A stretch of DNA of 64,000 nt from Gluconobacter cadivus (GTDB taxonomy: Bacteria > Pseudomonadota > Alphaproteobacteria > Acetobacterales > Acetobacteraceae), in contig NZ_JABCQI010000008.1 of assembly GCF_015244745.1 (NCBI RefSeq), positions 62,001 to 126,000 of the forward strand, read 5' to 3'. The position numbers and the translations under genes are program-made. Each line of letters opens with the position of its first letter. Position 1 is the stretch's first letter. The notes under the pieces are model-generated. The model was not told where the DNA came from, made no database searches, and saw only the letters and a list, made by a program, of their open reading frames with translations. This document shows, one piece after another, positions 19,663 through 33,246 of the stretch.

Positions 19663-20063
19663 CCCGTCTTTCCACGATCTTCCTGCTGGCCGGTCTCGCA
19701 GTTGCTCCGGCTCTCGTGGCAGCCCCGGCTCACGCACAGCGCGTGTCCAAGGTTTCAGGCAAGGCTCTAGGCCAGATGTGCTCCAGCAAGTCCTCCATCG
19801 GCATGTGCGATGCCTATCTGTCGGGTCTGATGGATGGTGAAGCCTGGGCGAAGAAGTACGACAGCTTTGCCCATGACGAGTCCGCCCCGGTGGCATTCTG
19901 CGTTCCGGCCCAGCAGACAGCCCCGCAAATCCGCGGGCTGGTCGTCGCCTGGCTGCATGCCCACAACGACGCGCTGACAGAGCCTGCGGGCAAGGCTGTC
20001 TATCGCGCCCTGCATGACACTTATCCGTGCCATGCGTCCGCTCCGGCGGAGGGCCAGAAATGA
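19659..20063 (+). CDS. Exported Rap1a/Tai-like small protein inside the purine operon
   Basis: 134 residues with a signal peptide (cleavage expected after AHA near residue 26). The mature part has four cysteines ([22 protein letters not shown]) and the YLSGLMDGE pattern of the Rap1a/Tai immunity fold, a family of small periplasmic proteins named for Serratia T6SS immunity proteins. No T6SS effector is nearby. Its ATG overlaps the purS stop and its stop overlaps the purQ ATG, so it is embedded in the pur operon. Function here unknown; family call is by eye. Confidence 0.65.
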   Translation: MTRLSTIFLLAGLAVAPALVAAPAHAQRVSKVSGKALGQMCSSKSSIGMCDAYLSGLMDGEAWAKKYDSFAHDESAPVAFCVPAQQTAPQIRGLVVAWLHAHNDALTEPAGKAVYRALHDTYPCHASAPAEGQK

Positions 20064-20761
20064 AGGCAGGTATCGTCGTATTTCCCGGCACGAACCGGGA
20101 GCGCGACATGGTCCATGCCCTGAAGCTGGTGACGGGGCAGACGCCGCGTCTGATCTGGCACGGGGAAACCTCTCTGGGGGATCTGGACCTCGTGGTGCTG
20201 CCGGGCGGTTTCAGTTTCGGGGACTATCTGCGCAGCGGGGCCATGGCCGCGCATTCGCCGATCATGCGTGACGTCAAGGCGTTCGCAGGCAAGGGCGGTC
20301 ATGTTCTGGGTGTCTGCAATGGCTTCCAGATCCTGACGGAATCCCATCTGCTGCCGGGCGCACTGCTTCGCAATGCAGGGTTGCGTTTCCTGTCGCAGGA
20401 TTGCCATCTGAAGGTTGAGAATGCGTCGTCGCCCTATACGCGGGGCTGGGCGCGCGGTGATGTGTTCCGCGCGCCGCTGGCACATGGTGACGGGAACTAC
20501 ACGGCCTCTCCCGAGACGCTGAAGCGTCTTGAAGGCGAAGGCCGCGTGGCGTTCCGTTATTGTGGGGCGGATAGTGTGGTTTCGGACGATGATCGTGCGA
20601 CCAACCCCAACGGGAGCACACGTTCCATCGCCGGGATTCTGAGCGAGAATGGCCGTGTCTGTGGCCTGATGCCGCACCCGGAGAACCTGACTGACCCCGA
20701 AATCGGCGCAACCGACGGCGTGCCGCTTTTCAAAGGCCTTGTGGAGGCTCTTGTCGGATGA
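20060..20761 (+). CDS. purQ: FGAM synthase glutaminase subunit
   Basis: Releases ammonia from glutamine for PurL. 233 residues from [16 protein letters not shown]. Catalytic cysteine in [11 protein letters not shown] near residue 88; the His-Glu pair in MPHPENL near the C-terminus. Four-base overlap with both neighbours. The frame is open upstream but that part is shadow of the preceding gene. Confidence 0.95.
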   Translation: MKAGIVVFPGTNRERDMVHALKLVTGQTPRLIWHGETSLGDLDLVVLPGGFSFGDYLRSGAMAAHSPIMRDVKAFAGKGGHVLGVCNGFQILTESHLLPGALLRNAGLRFLSQDCHLKVENASSPYTRGWARGDVFRAPLAHGDGNYTASPETLKRLEGEGRVAFRYCGADSVVSDDDRATNPNGSTRSIAGILSENGRVCGLMPHPENLTDPEIGATDGVPLFKGLVEALVG

Positions 20762-22962
20762 GTGTGACGATTGATGCCCAGCTTGCCCAGTCTTTCGGAC
20801 TGACCGGCGAGGAATACGACAAGCTTGTCACGATCATGGGACGGACGCCGAGCTTTACGGAGCTTGGAATTTTCTCCGTCATGTGGTCCGAGCACTGCTC
20901 TTACAAATCGTCCCGCATTCATCTCAAGACGCTGCCGACCAAGGCGCCTTGGGTCATCCATGGGCCGGGCGAGAACGCAGGCGTCGTGGATATTGGCGAG
21001 GGTCTGGCTGCCGTCTTCAAGATGGAAAGCCACAACCATCCGTCCTTCATCGAGCCCTATCAGGGCGCGGCGACGGGCGTGGGCGGCATTCTGCGTGACG
21101 TATTCACGATGGGCGCACGTCCAGTTGCGAACCTCAACGCCCTGCGTTTCGGTGATCCGAAACATGCAGGAACGCGTCGTATCGTCGATGGCGTCGTGCG
21201 TGGTGTTGGCGGTTATGGCAACTGCGTCGGTGTTCCGACCGTGGGTGGTGAGGTCAACTTCCACAAGGCGTATGACGGCAATCCGCTCGTCAATGCCATG
21301 ACGGTCGGTGTGGCCAAGCAGGACAAGATCTTCCTGTCGGCTGCGGCTGGCGTGGGCAATCCGGTCGTGTATGTCGGCTCCAAGACGGGACGTGACGGCA
21401 TTCACGGTGCGACCATGTCTTCGTCGGAATTCGACGAGGAAGCGGCGTCCAAGCGTCCGACCGTTCAGGTTGGTGATCCGTTTATCGAGAAGCTGCTGAT
21501 CGAGGCCTGCCTCGAACTGATGGCCACCGATGCGATCGTCGCCATTCAGGACATGGGTGCAGCAGGCCTGACCTCTTCCGCCGTTGAAATGGCGGGTAAG
21601 GGCGGCGTTGGCATTGAACTGAATCTTGATGCCGTTCCGCAGCGCGAGCCGAACATGTCGGCTTACGAGATGATGCTGTCCGAGAGCCAGGAGCGCATGC
21701 TCATGGTCCTCAAGCCCGAACGAACCGAAGTTGCCCGTGCGATTTTCGCAAAGTGGGAACTGGATTTCGCCATCATCGGTGTGCTGACCGATACGGGCCG
21801 CATCACGATCCGTCATCATGGCGAAATCGAAGCCGATATTCCGCTGGCTCCGCTGGCGGATGAAGCTCCGCTCTATAACCGTCCGACCGTGCCGCTGACG
21901 GCACCTGCACGGATTGAAACGCCTGCTGACCCGGAAGGGATCGAAAAGGCGCTGCTGACGCTGATCGGCTGCCCGGATCTGGCGTCCCGCGCCTGGGTCT
22001 GGAACCAGTATGACGGCTCGGTCGGTGGCAACACGGCGCGTCGTCCGGGTGCAGCCGATGCGGCAGTCGTCCGCGTTGACGATACGCGTCTGGGTCTCGC
22101 CCTGACGACGGACTGTACGCCGCGTTACTGTCAGGCCGATCCGAAGACTGGCGGTGCGCAGGCCGTGGCCGAAGCCTGGCGGAATCTGACAGCAACGGGT
22201 GCCACACCGCTGGCCGTGACGGACAACCTGAACTTCGGCAATCCGGAACGGCCGGAAATCATGGCGCAGTTCGCCGATGCCATCAAAGGCATGGGCGATG
22301 CCTGCCGTGCGCTCGACTTCCCGGTCGTGAGCGGCAACGTCTCGCTGTATAACGAGACGCGCTCACCGTCCGGCGAGGCTCAGGCAATTCTGCCGACGCC
22401 CGCGATCGGTGCGCTTGGCGTGCTCGCGGATGCGTCCAAGTCCATCGGGCTTGCGATGCCGGATGCCCATGATCTGGTGCTGGTCGGCTCTATCCGGGGC
22501 GAACTCGGACAGTCTCTGTGGCTGCGCGAAATCTGCCAACGTGAAGACGGAGCACCGCCGGTCGTTGATCTCGCGGTCGAACGTCGTAACGGGGACTTTG
22601 TGCGCAGCCAGATTACGGCAGGCGAGGTTGCGGCCTGTCATGACATCGCCGATGGCGGTCTGCTGGTGACAGTTGCGGAAATGGTCATGGCGAGCGGCGT
22701 CGGCTGCACGCTTGAAGCCGCTCCGACAAACATTCCCGCGCACGCCTTCTGGTTCGGTGAGGATCAGGGCTGCTACGTGGTTGCAACTCCCGATGGCGCA
22801 GCCCTTGTCGAAGCAGCAGGGAAGGCCAATGTACCGGCAATCCGTCTGGGACGTTCGGGCGGCAGTGATCTGGTCGTGCCGGGAACCGTCAGTGTCAGCG
22901 CGGAGCGTCTCAGCGAGATCAATGCCGCGTTCTTCCCGCAGTTCATGGGTGAGGGAGCCTGA
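20758..22962 (+). CDS. purL: FGAM synthase subunit, small PurL type
   Basis: ATP-dependent synthesis of formylglycinamidine ribonucleotide. 734 residues, the Bacillus-type small PurL that needs PurS and PurQ, both encoded just upstream. Signatures: [12 protein letters not shown] at the N-terminus, [25 protein letters not shown] and later SGNVSLYNE plus DIADGGLLV. Starts in a 4-base overlap with purQ. Confidence 0.96.
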   Translation: MSVTIDAQLAQSFGLTGEEYDKLVTIMGRTPSFTELGIFSVMWSEHCSYKSSRIHLKTLPTKAPWVIHGPGENAGVVDIGEGLAAVFKMESHNHPSFIEPYQGAATGVGGILRDVFTMGARPVANLNALRFGDPKHAGTRRIVDGVVRGVGGYGNCVGVPTVGGEVNFHKAYDGNPLVNAMTVGVAKQDKIFLSAAAGVGNPVVYVGSKTGRDGIHGATMSSSEFDEEAASKRPTVQVGDPFIEKLLIEACLELMATDAIVAIQDMGAAGLTSSAVEMAGKGGVGIELNLDAVPQREPNMSAYEMMLSESQERMLMVLKPERTEVARAIFAKWELDFAIIGVLTDTGRITIRHHGEIEADIPLAPLADEAPLYNRPTVPLTAPARIETPADPEGIEKALLTLIGCPDLASRAWVWNQYDGSVGGNTARRPGAADAAVVRVDDTRLGLALTTDCTPRYCQADPKTGGAQAVAEAWRNLTATGATPLAVTDNLNFGNPERPEIMAQFADAIKGMGDACRALDFPVVSGNVSLYNETRSPSGEAQAILPTPAIGALGVLADASKSIGLAMPDAHDLVLVGSIRGELGQSLWLREICQREDGAPPVVDLAVERRNGDFVRSQITAGEVAACHDIADGGLLVTVAEMVMASGVGCTLEAAPTNIPAHAFWFGEDQGCYVVATPDGAALVEAAGKANVPAIRLGRSGGSDLVVPGTVSVSAERLSEINAAFFPQFMGEGA

Positions 22963-22967
22963 TTTTT

Positions 22968-23198
22968 ATGCCGATGGCAGCTTCTGAAATCGAACGCACG
23001 ATCCTCGCCGCCATCCCTGACGCCCGGATCGAGATCGAAGATCTCGCCGGGGACGGGGATCATTACGCCTGCCAGGTTACAAGCGAAGCCTTCCGCGGGC
23101 TTTCGCGTGTACGCCAGCACAAACTGGTTTATGATGCGTTCGGAACCCGCATGGGCACCGAACTGCATGCGATGGCCCTCAAGACGCTCACCCCTTAA
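22968..23198 (+). CDS. bolA: BolA family protein
   Basis: 76-residue stress/iron regulator that partners a monothiol glutaredoxin through a shared [2Fe-2S] cluster. Shows the BolA helix and the invariant histidine region RGLSRVRQHKLVYDAF, ending with HAMALKTLTP. Five bases after purL and before grxD, the usual pairing. Confidence 0.9.
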   Translation: MPMAASEIERTILAAIPDARIEIEDLAGDGDHYACQVTSEAFRGLSRVRQHKLVYDAFGTRMGTELHAMALKTLTP

Positions 23199-23285
23199 GA
23201 GCCGGGGCTGACGTCTTTTTTTCCAGACGAGCACTGACAGCAGGAGCGGACGTTCTGTCCGCCCTGCCGAACCAAGGAAAATCCA

Positions 23286-23621
23286 ATGTCCGAAACCGTG
23301 TTCCAGCATATCCAGACCCTGATCGACGCCAATCCGGTCATGCTGTTCATGAAGGGTGACAAGCTCTTCCCGCAGTGCGGCTTTTCCGCGCGCGTGGTCC
23401 AGATTCTCAACCATCTTGGCGTCCCGTTTGCGACCTGCAACATCCTTGAGAGCGCTGAACTGCGTCAGGGCATCAAGGACTTCTCGCAGTGGCCGACCGT
23501 GCCGCAGCTTTATATCAAGGGCGAGTTCGTGGGCGGCTGCGATATCGTGACCGACATGTACCAGAGCGGCGAGCTTGAGACTCTGCTGACCGAAAAAGGC
23601 ATCACGACTGCCAACGCCTGA
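23286..23621 (+). CDS. grxD: Monothiol glutaredoxin (Grx4 type)
   Basis: 111 residues; binds and transfers [2Fe-2S] clusters together with BolA. The monothiol active site reads FPQCGFSARVVQ, with WPTVPQLYIKGEFVGGCDI as glutathione-binding region. AAGGAAA lies just upstream of the ATG. Followed by a strong terminator. Confidence 0.94.
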   Translation: MSETVFQHIQTLIDANPVMLFMKGDKLFPQCGFSARVVQILNHLGVPFATCNILESAELRQGIKDFSQWPTVPQLYIKGEFVGGCDIVTDMYQSGELETLLTEKGITTANA

Positions 23622-23655
23622 CCGACACGCGCCTGATTCGGGCGCGATTGTGACG

Positions 23656-23680
23656 AAAAGTGCTGAATTCAGCACTTTTT
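23656..23680 (+). terminator. Perfect palindromic terminator after grxD
   Basis: AAAAGTGCTGAA is followed directly by its exact complement, then an extra T; a 24-base perfect palindrome with A-rich and T-rich ends that can work in both directions. It closes the purine-bolA-grxD block. Confidence 0.75.
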
Positions 23681-23827
23681 AAGCATTGCTCCTGCCACAA
23701 TTCAGCCATGAAACGACGAAAAGTGGCAGGACCTTGATTTTTTCGGAAACTTTCCCATCAGGGGTTGCCGGACCCCGAGTTCAGCGCATAGGCTGTTTCC
23801 ATCAGAACGGGATGGGACACAACGTCA

Positions 23828-24154
23828 ATGGCGCGCAACTGGGTCGGCAGAATTGCTCTGGGTATCATGGGTGTCGGTATCTGCATGGGGGCAGGCAAGG
23901 CCTATGCCCGTCCGGCCATCACCGATTACGAAGCCAGCAAGCTGACCTTTGACGCATTGACTGCAACGCCGGTTTATCACCGCGCCGTTTTCCATCATGC
24001 GCTTGCGCGCCGCGCAACGTCGCATAACACAGCCGTTGCCTGGAGCAGTTCACACGCTGTTATCCGCAACGTTGCTTATCGCCCACATGCAACCGCTCAT
24101 GCCCATATCGCAGTGGCGTCCGCTCATCACCACGCCCGCGTCCGTCGCACCTGA
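23828..24154 (+). CDS. Small exported His/Ala-rich protein
   Basis: 108 residues. N-terminal signal-like segment (WVGRIALGIMGVGICMGAGKAYA) and a mature part with many His and Ala residues (VFHHALARRA, ASAHHHARVRR). No family recognised. It is convergent with yraN, four bases away. Could be an envelope protein; evidence is only the signal peptide and an open frame. Confidence 0.5.
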   Translation: MARNWVGRIALGIMGVGICMGAGKAYARPAITDYEASKLTFDALTATPVYHRAVFHHALARRATSHNTAVAWSSSHAVIRNVAYRPHATAHAHIAVASAHHHARVRRT

Positions 24155-24158
24155 TTTT

Positions 24159-26984
<2,826 letters not shown>

Positions 26985-27076
26985 GAAGGATCCTCGTTTG
27001 TTAGGCGGATTGTTTTTGCCGAGGCAGGCAATCTGGGCTAGTCACATGCCGAACTCACCCTGGAGAATGGACCACG

Positions 27077-28381
27077 ATGTCGGAACACGCCAGCCAGTCC
27101 ACGCTGAATCGTTTCTTTCATGCCCCCCTCAAGGAGGTTGATGCCGAAGTTGCCACCATTCTGAACGAGGAGCTGACGCGCCAGCAGGACGGCATCGAGC
27201 TCATCGCTTCGGAGAACATGGCCTCTTTCGCCGTCATGGAAGCACAGGGTTCGGTGCTGACGAACAAGTATGCGGAAGGCCTTCCGGGCAAGCGCTATTA
27301 CGGCGGCTGCGTGGATGTGGACCGTGTTGAGAACCTCGCCATCGAGCGTTTGAAGAAGATGTTTGGCGCAGATTTCGCAAACGTGCAGCCGCATTCCGGC
27401 GCCAATGCCAATCAGGCGGCGTTCATGGCGCTGGCCAAGCCGGGCGATACGATTCTCGGTCTGAGCCTCGCGGCTGGTGGACATCTGACGCATGGCGCGG
27501 CTCCGAACTATTCGGGCAAGTGGTTCAACTCCGTACAGTATGGCGTTCGCGCAGAAGATGGTCTGATCGATTACGACCAGATGGAAGCGCTGGCCCGCGA
27601 GCATAAGCCGAAGATCATCGTGGCGGGTAGCTCCGCCTATCCGCGCGTCATCGACTTTGCCCGGTTCCGCAAGATCGCTGATGAAGTCGGCGCATATCTG
27701 ATGGTGGATATGGCCCATTTCGCCGGTCTGGTTGCGGCTGGTCTGTATCCGAATCCGGTTCCGGTTGCGGACATTACGACATCCACGACGCACAAGACGC
27801 TGCGTGGTCCGCGTGGCGGCATTATCCTGACGAACGATCCGGAACTTGCGAAGAAGGTAAACTCCGCCGTGTTCCCCGGTCTGCAGGGTGGTCCGCTCAT
27901 GCATGTCATCGCGGGCAAAGCCGTTGCGTTCGGTGAAGCGCTTTCGGACGAGTTCAAGGACTATCAGAAGCGTGTTCTCGCCAATGCCCGCGCGCTGGCG
28001 GACGAACTCCAGAACCGCGGCTTCGATATTGTTACGGGTGGGACGGACAGCCATCTGATCCTCGTGGATCTGCGTCCGAAGAAGGTGACGGGCAAGCTGG
28101 CCGAAGCCATTCTGGAACGTGCCGGCATTACGGCGAACAAGAACGCCATTCCGTTCGATCCGGAAAAGCCGTTTGTGACATCCGGCATCCGTCTGGGCAG
28201 CCCGGCGGCAACGGCGCGCGGTTTCGGAGAAGCCGAGTTCCGCGAAGTTGGCCGCATGATCGACGAAGTGCTGACAGCGGCTCTTGAGGAAGAAAACTCT
28301 GAAGCCGTCACGGCCCGCGTCCATGAAGAAGTGAAGGCCCTGTGCCGTCGCTTCCCGATCTATGACCGCGCTTCGGCCTAA
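27077..28381 (+). CDS. glyA: Serine hydroxymethyltransferase
   Basis: Makes glycine and methylene-tetrahydrofolate from serine. 434 residues. PLP lysine in [13 protein letters not shown] near residue 240; substrate motifs [10 protein letters not shown] and [23 protein letters not shown] upstream. Its stop overlaps the stop of the convergent deacylase gene by four bases. No glycine riboswitch is visible in the ~90-base leader. Confidence 0.96.
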   Translation: MSEHASQSTLNRFFHAPLKEVDAEVATILNEELTRQQDGIELIASENMASFAVMEAQGSVLTNKYAEGLPGKRYYGGCVDVDRVENLAIERLKKMFGADFANVQPHSGANANQAAFMALAKPGDTILGLSLAAGGHLTHGAAPNYSGKWFNSVQYGVRAEDGLIDYDQMEALAREHKPKIIVAGSSAYPRVIDFARFRKIADEVGAYLMVDMAHFAGLVAAGLYPNPVPVADITTSTTHKTLRGPRGGIILTNDPELAKKVNSAVFPGLQGGPLMHVIAGKAVAFGEALSDEFKDYQKRVLANARALADELQNRGFDIVTGGTDSHLILVDLRPKKVTGKLAEAILERAGITANKNAIPFDPEKPFVTSGIRLGSPAATARGFGEAEFREVGRMIDEVLTAALEEENSEAVTARVHEEVKALCRRFPIYDRASA

Positions 28382-29427
28382 GATCTGAACGGTGATGCGG
28401 TCCGTCTGGCCAGACGGACCGCAAGTTGTCCCCGACGGGGACGCAGATTGGGCATGATCAGCAGGCACTCGTCATACGGGGTGTAGATCAGATCATGCCC
28501 GTCATGGGCGAGGGGCGTTCCCGCTTTAGGAATCGTGACCCCGCCCTCCCATGGCCTGACGAAACTGAAATCCGAATGCCGGGCAATGATGTTGTCGGTC
28601 ACGACGGCCAATTCGGGCTCGCAGGCTTCCTGCGTGGCATGTCCTCGCAGATGAATGGCCTCAGCCTGCGCCAGAAGACGCTCGATGGCGCTTTCCATGA
28701 CCGTGACGGTCCCAGGCTCCCAGTGAGATCCGGCTTCCAGAAGACAGCTTCGTCCGGTCCCACCCGGCGACATGAAATGCGCGTGCTCGATCAGGCGTGA
28801 ACCGCCCTGATGCCCCAGATCCGTCAGAACCGTTTGAGGCAGATTTCGCCCTGCCGCCAGAGCGCAGGCCAGTTCTGCCGATCGATGACGGGGAGAGGCG
28901 ATGAACAGGGGCTCGGACGGCCAGAGCGTGGAATGCAGATCCAGCAACAGATCCGCCCGAGCGATATAAGGCTGAAGCTGTCTGGCCCGTTCAAGCTCGC
29001 TGGAATGGTCGCGACCACTTAGTCGTGTGCTGTGCCACAGGCGGTTCAGATCTTCGTCGACATGGCGGGCCATGACGGGGTTTCTGATATCAAACCGGTC
29101 GAAGGCTTCCAGATTGGCCACAATGAAGGTCAGACGCCCCGATGTCAGGGACACGCCTCGTCGGCGAAAGTTCTCAAGCGCCCATCCCCCGGCATATTCG
29201 TTGCCATGGACCATAGCGGTGATAACGATTTCAGGGCCGGAGCGCCCCGAATCGAAGATCCATACGCCCGGTACGCCTGAAGGCGGCAGACGCCACATGG
29301 CAAGATCGGGCGGGGGCAGGGTCACTTTAAAGACGGGCGGGGTCTGTCCGAAACCGGGCAGCGTTTCCGACAGACGGGGCTGACGGATCCGCACGGGGTG
29401 ATGCCGCTGTCCCGCCTTGCAACTCAT
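28378..29427 (-). CDS. Succinylglutamate desuccinylase/aspartoacylase-type M14 hydrolase
   Basis: Zinc-dependent amidohydrolase fold. About 349 residues from [16 protein letters not shown]; start uncertain because the frame is open to 29598. Zinc ligands are in [11 protein letters not shown] (His and Glu) and [16 protein letters not shown] (His). EDLNRLWH and the C-terminal Glu region [11 protein letters not shown] support the family. Substrate unknown; convergent with glyA. Confidence 0.8.
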   Translation of the reverse strand: MSCKAGQRHHPVRIRQPRLSETLPGFGQTPPVFKVTLPPPDLAMWRLPPSGVPGVWIFDSGRSGPEIVITAMVHGNEYAGGWALENFRRRGVSLTSGRLTFIVANLEAFDRFDIRNPVMARHVDEDLNRLWHSTRLSGRDHSSELERARQLQPYIARADLLLDLHSTLWPSEPLFIASPRHRSAELACALAAGRNLPQTVLTDLGHQGGSRLIEHAHFMSPGGTGRSCLLEAGSHWEPGTVTVMESAIERLLAQAEAIHLRGHATQEACEPELAVVTDNIIARHSDFSFVRPWEGGVTIPKAGTPLAHDGHDLIYTPYDECLLIMPNLRPRRGQLAVRLARRTASPFRS

Positions 29428-29583
29428 GCCATCCCCCACCGTCGCGGACTGACGCGACAACAGGCACCCTCCGTCCGGCAGCCCGGCGAAGCCATACCTG
29501 CACCACAGAGCGTAGGACATGGATCGGTCATGGATTGTAGTGTAAGCACGTTGGGCGCAGGTCGCCAGAGAGGGAACATCGCC

Positions 29584-29610
29584 TTTCTTTCCTTCCATAT
29601 CGGAAAGAAA
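29584..29610. promoter_or_regulatory. Inverted repeat upstream of the glycosyltransferase pair
   Basis: TTTCTTTCC and its exact complement GGAAAGAAA are separated by nine bases. It sits in the 300-base gap between the leftward deacylase and the rightward glycosyltransferase gene, about 120 bases before the latter, in a region with no convincing gene. Spacing suits an operator; a weak leftward terminator is less likely. Confidence 0.35.
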
Positions 29611-29727
29611 TCACATTTTTCCGAGGCCGGTCTGATAGCATCGTTTTCTGTTTTCCGCCCGGTTTTCCAGAGATTTCGGCTCCTTGCCCATGTTTGCGAC
29701 CAAGGACAGACGCCCCATGAACGGACG

Positions 29728-30921
29728 ATGAAACAGTCTCTCTCCATTTTTCACAAAGTATGGCAGTGCTTCCCTGCTGACGCCCGACGACGCTTTTTCG
29801 TTCGGGCCACCGCTCTGGCTGTGCCTCCGGTCAGACCGCAGAAACCTGTTGCGGCACTGGGGATGATCGTTGCTGGCGAATTCAGCCGTAGTTCCGGGCT
29901 GGGCGAAGGCGCGCGGCTGATGGTCCGGGCGCTGCGGGAGATGGGGATTCCCTGCGCGACATGGGATATTGACCGTCGCGTCCTCGAAGGAGACAGGACC
30001 GGACCGGGAGCGCCGCTGGTCATGCATGTGAATGCTCCCATGCTGCCTTATGCCCAGTTCTTCATGCCACGCCCACTGCGGACAGGGCGCCGGATTGTCG
30101 GATACTGGGCGTGGGAACTCCCGGTCGTCCCGGACATATGGCGCATCGCCCGGCGGCATGTACATGAAATCTGGGCACCTTCGCGGTTTACGGCGGATGC
30201 GCTGCGCTCTCTTGGACGTCCGGTGCGGGTTGTGGAACATCCGGTTGGTCTTGCGGAGGAAAAATCTTCCGGACGGGATCGGGCGTCGTTCGGGTTGCCG
30301 GAGAACTGCGTGATTGTTCTCGTTTCGTTCAGCCTATCGTCCAGCATGGTTCGCAAAAGCCCGATCGAGACAATCCATGCCTTCAGGAAAGCCTTTGGAG
30401 ACCGCAAGGACCGGCTTCTGCTCCTGAAAATTGGTCATACCGCGCATTACCCCGAGGATCTGGCGACGATCCGGGCGGCCATCGGAGGAGCCCCCAATAT
30501 CCGTATCGAAACCGGACAGCTTGATGGTGCCGACAGACTTGCTCTGACGGAATGTGCAGATATCGTGCTGTCCCTGCATCGAAGCGAAGGCTTCGGACTT
30601 GTCGTGGCGGAAGCCATGGCGCTCGGGCGGTGCGTGATTGCAACGGACTGGTCCGCAACAGCCGAGTTTATGGACGAAATTTGTGGCCTGCCGGTTTCCT
30701 ATACGCTCGTTTCTGCCCGTGATCCTCGCGGGATCTGGGACATGCCCGATACGCAGTGGGCACTGCCTGACATGGAGGCTGCCGTGCAGGCCCTTCGGAC
30801 AGCGGCTGATGATCCGGATCTGCGAGCCCGTCTGGGCGCGCATGCTAGACACAGAATTGCGACACGCCTGAATGGTGCGACATTGCGCGAAGCCGCGCAG
30901 GCCGTTGGAGCGCGACCGTGA
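29728..30921 (+). CDS. Glycosyltransferase family 4-like
   Basis: 397 residues from MKQSLSIFHKVWQ; the frame is open upstream but the conserved part starts near residue 40 (GMIVAGEFSRSSGLGEGARLM). C-terminal donor-binding motif HRSEGFGLVVAEAMALGRCVIATDWSATAEF carries the two glutamates typical of GT-B retaining transferases. Likely builds an envelope polysaccharide. The TGA overlaps the GTG start of the next transferase gene. Confidence 0.82.
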   Translation: MKQSLSIFHKVWQCFPADARRRFFVRATALAVPPVRPQKPVAALGMIVAGEFSRSSGLGEGARLMVRALREMGIPCATWDIDRRVLEGDRTGPGAPLVMHVNAPMLPYAQFFMPRPLRTGRRIVGYWAWELPVVPDIWRIARRHVHEIWAPSRFTADALRSLGRPVRVVEHPVGLAEEKSSGRDRASFGLPENCVIVLVSFSLSSSMVRKSPIETIHAFRKAFGDRKDRLLLLKIGHTAHYPEDLATIRAAIGGAPNIRIETGQLDGADRLALTECADIVLSLHRSEGFGLVVAEAMALGRCVIATDWSATAEFMDEICGLPVSYTLVSARDPRGIWDMPDTQWALPDMEAAVQALRTAADDPDLRARLGAHARHRIATRLNGATLREAAQAVGARP

Positions 30922-32006
30922 GCAGACGTTCCGAAGGCAGTCCGGCCAGACGCATTCTCGTCTGGCAGTGGGGACGGCGGGGCGCAGGGCCACGCATTGC
31001 GGTGGATCTGGCGGATGGCCTGAAAAGACTGCCAGAGACGGAGGTTCTGCTCTGCCTGTCAGAACGGGCCGAAATCCTGCGAAGCAAAAATGCCCCGGAA
31101 GCCGTGGTCAAGGTCGCGACATACAGCTCGGTGCGCGGATTGCTAAAACGACTTCTGACGGCTCCCTGGCTTCGTAGGCAGCTTGCACGGATCGTGCGGG
31201 ATTTCCGCCCGGATGTCGCCATCTGTGCCATGCCGGGGCCACTGGACATGCTGATGACGCAGGTACTCCACAGAGCAGGCGTCTGGACCGTTGTTATCGT
31301 GCATGATGCACAGCCGCATCCGGGAGATGGATATCCGTTGCAGGCCCTGTTGCAGCGCCGGTTGATCCGGCACGCCGATCAGATCGTCACGTTCAGCCGT
31401 CATGTTGCCGACGGGCTGACGTCAGGGCCGCATGCCGTGTCGTGTCCCATAACTGCGCTTGCACACCCACCCTTTATCGGCGGGACAGGCACAGTGCCAT
31501 TTGCTCATGGAGGCGCGCCCCGCATTCTCATGTTCGGGCGCCTTCTGCCTTACAAGGGGCTGGACCTTCTGGCGGAGGCTCTGCCCCACGTCCGTCATAC
31601 CTTTGAATGCCGAGTTGTCGGACATGGCCCGCAAAGCCCCGAACTCAGCAGGCTTGGGACGCTCGAAACTGTCCGTGTCGAGAACCGCTGGGTTGAGGAA
31701 GACGCTCTGCCCGCGCTTGTCGAATGGGCCGATATCGTGGTTCTGCCCTATCGTGAGGCGTCCCAGAGTGGCGTGGGCGCGATGGCGATTGCCAGCGGGC
31801 GCTACGTGGTCGCAACGCGTGTAGGCGGGCTGGTCGAGCAGTTTGCCGACGATCCGCAGGCTGTACTGTGCGATCCGGACCCCGCAGCGATTGCACGGGC
31901 GCTGAAGACACTCCTTGAAGCCCCTCCGCCCATACGGCCCCGCGTTGATAATGCTCAGGAATGGGAAAATCTGGCGAGGGACATTCTCGCCAGCCGCAAC
32001 GCTTAA
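30918..32006 (+). CDS. Glycosyltransferase, GT-B fold
   Basis: 362 residues starting at GTG that overlaps the preceding stop. Rossmann-like halves: N-terminal RRILVWQWGRRGAGPRIAVDLA and C-terminal ILMFGRLLPYKGLDLLAEALPHV, VVLPYREASQSGVGAMAIASGRYVVATRVGGL. Translationally coupled with the upstream transferase, so the two probably act in one pathway. Its end overlaps the convergent helicase gene by four bases. Confidence 0.82.
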   Translation: MSRRSEGSPARRILVWQWGRRGAGPRIAVDLADGLKRLPETEVLLCLSERAEILRSKNAPEAVVKVATYSSVRGLLKRLLTAPWLRRQLARIVRDFRPDVAICAMPGPLDMLMTQVLHRAGVWTVVIVHDAQPHPGDGYPLQALLQRRLIRHADQIVTFSRHVADGLTSGPHAVSCPITALAHPPFIGGTGTVPFAHGGAPRILMFGRLLPYKGLDLLAEALPHVRHTFECRVVGHGPQSPELSRLGTLETVRVENRWVEEDALPALVEWADIVVLPYREASQSGVGAMAIASGRYVVATRVGGLVEQFADDPQAVLCDPDPAAIARALKTLLEAPPPIRPRVDNAQEWENLARDILASRNA

Positions 32007-33184
32007 CGGTCCAGCGAGTCTTCCGTCGCGATCCGGACGCGGTAGCCGATATGTTTCTCGACATCACGCAGAAAAGTCCGCTCATCGATATTGATGAGTG
32101 AAAACGCCACGCCCTTGCGTCCGGCACGGGCTGTCCGGCCGATACGATGGACATAAGCCTCCGGCGTTTCAGGCATATCCATGTTGATGACAAGATCCAC
32201 GTCCGGGATATCGAGACCGCGCGAGGCGATGTCGGTCGTCACCAGAATGGGAACGCGCCCCTGACGGAACAGATCAAGCGCCTTGTTGCGAGCGCCCTGC
32301 GTACGATCCCCATGCAGGGTTTCGATCCGCAAATTGTGTCGCCGCAGGATTTTGGCGAGCGCGTCCACCGTGTTCTTCGTCCGCGCGAACACGATGCTTC
32401 GGCCTTCGAAATGCTTCAGTAGACGGGCCACGGTTTCGGGCTTGTCGTCTTTTTCCACGAAGATCGCCCGCTGGCGAATATTTTTAGGCGTGAAAGACTC
32501 CGCCGCGATTTCCACACGAACGGGATCGCGCGTCACCCGCTTGGCCAGATCCATCACAGGCTCAGGCAATGTCGCCGAGCAGAAAACGGTCTGAGGAGGA
32601 TGATCGGGGAAATAGGGCGTGAGAGCAGTCATACTAGCCGAAAAATCTTCGTCCAGCAGGCGGTCAGCTTCGTCCAGAACGAGATAGGTCAGATGTTCCA
32701 GAACAAGATCGGCCTGCATAACCAGATCCAGAAGACGGCCATGCGTGGCAACGATGATATCCACGCCATCGCTGACAGACTGGACCTGCTGCTCACGGGA
32801 AGTTCCACCACATACGACGCGCGTTTTCAGGGGAAGCCTGCGCCCGAGCTGACGGCATACGGCGGCGGTCTGGGCGGCGAGTTCGCGTGTCGGCTCAAGA
32901 ATAAGCGCGCGAGGGCCGGGCGCCGGGCCCGCTTCTTCGAGCTTCTGAAGCATGGGCAGTACGAACGCCGCCGTCTTGCCGCTACCGGTCTGGGAGCCGA
33001 CCAGAACATCCTTGCCTTCAAGCAGGGGAGGAATGGCCTGTGCCTGGATCAGGCTCGGGCGTTTGTGGCCGGCCTGAGCGAGAGTTGCCAGCAGGGGCGC
33101 AATCAGCCCAAGCTCCTCAAATCCGGGAGCAGGAGCGGCTGGGGTTGTATTCGAGGAGGCAGGGGGCGTCTGGGACGTTGTCAT
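32003..33184 (-). CDS. rhlE: DEAD-box RNA helicase, RhlE-like
   Basis: 393 residues from MTTSQTPPASSN with a short Pro/Ala-rich N-terminus. All core motifs are present: Q-motif around IQAQAIPPLL, motif I GSQTGSGKTAAF, DEAD, SAT, and HRIGRTARAG. It lacks the long basic tail of some RhlE/DeaD proteins. Acts in ribosome assembly or RNA decay. An upstream in-frame ATG at 33223 is possible. Confidence 0.9.
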   Translation of the reverse strand: MTTSQTPPASSNTTPAAPAPGFEELGLIAPLLATLAQAGHKRPSLIQAQAIPPLLEGKDVLVGSQTGSGKTAAFVLPMLQKLEEAGPAPGPRALILEPTRELAAQTAAVCRQLGRRLPLKTRVVCGGTSREQQVQSVSDGVDIIVATHGRLLDLVMQADLVLEHLTYLVLDEADRLLDEDFSASMTALTPYFPDHPPQTVFCSATLPEPVMDLAKRVTRDPVRVEIAAESFTPKNIRQRAIFVEKDDKPETVARLLKHFEGRSIVFARTKNTVDALAKILRRHNLRIETLHGDRTQGARNKALDLFRQGRVPILVTTDIASRGLDIPDVDLVINMDMPETPEAYVHRIGRTARAGRKGVAFSLINIDERTFLRDVEKHIGYRVRIATEDSLDR

Positions 33185-33246
33185 ATGCGCTTCTTGCCAA
33201 ATTTCTCGCAGTTCGGGAAACACCTTCTTTTTTGCGGAGTTCCGTT

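Noticed and set aside
20557-21819. 420-codon minus-strand open frame
   Set aside because: Antisense of purQ and purL, with no family features and His/Arg-rich shadow composition.
26985-27076. Glycine riboswitch before glyA
   Set aside because: The leader is only ~90 bases and shows no paired aptamer-like pattern.
27038-28468. 476-codon minus-strand open frame
   Set aside because: Antisense of glyA, which has all catalytic motifs.
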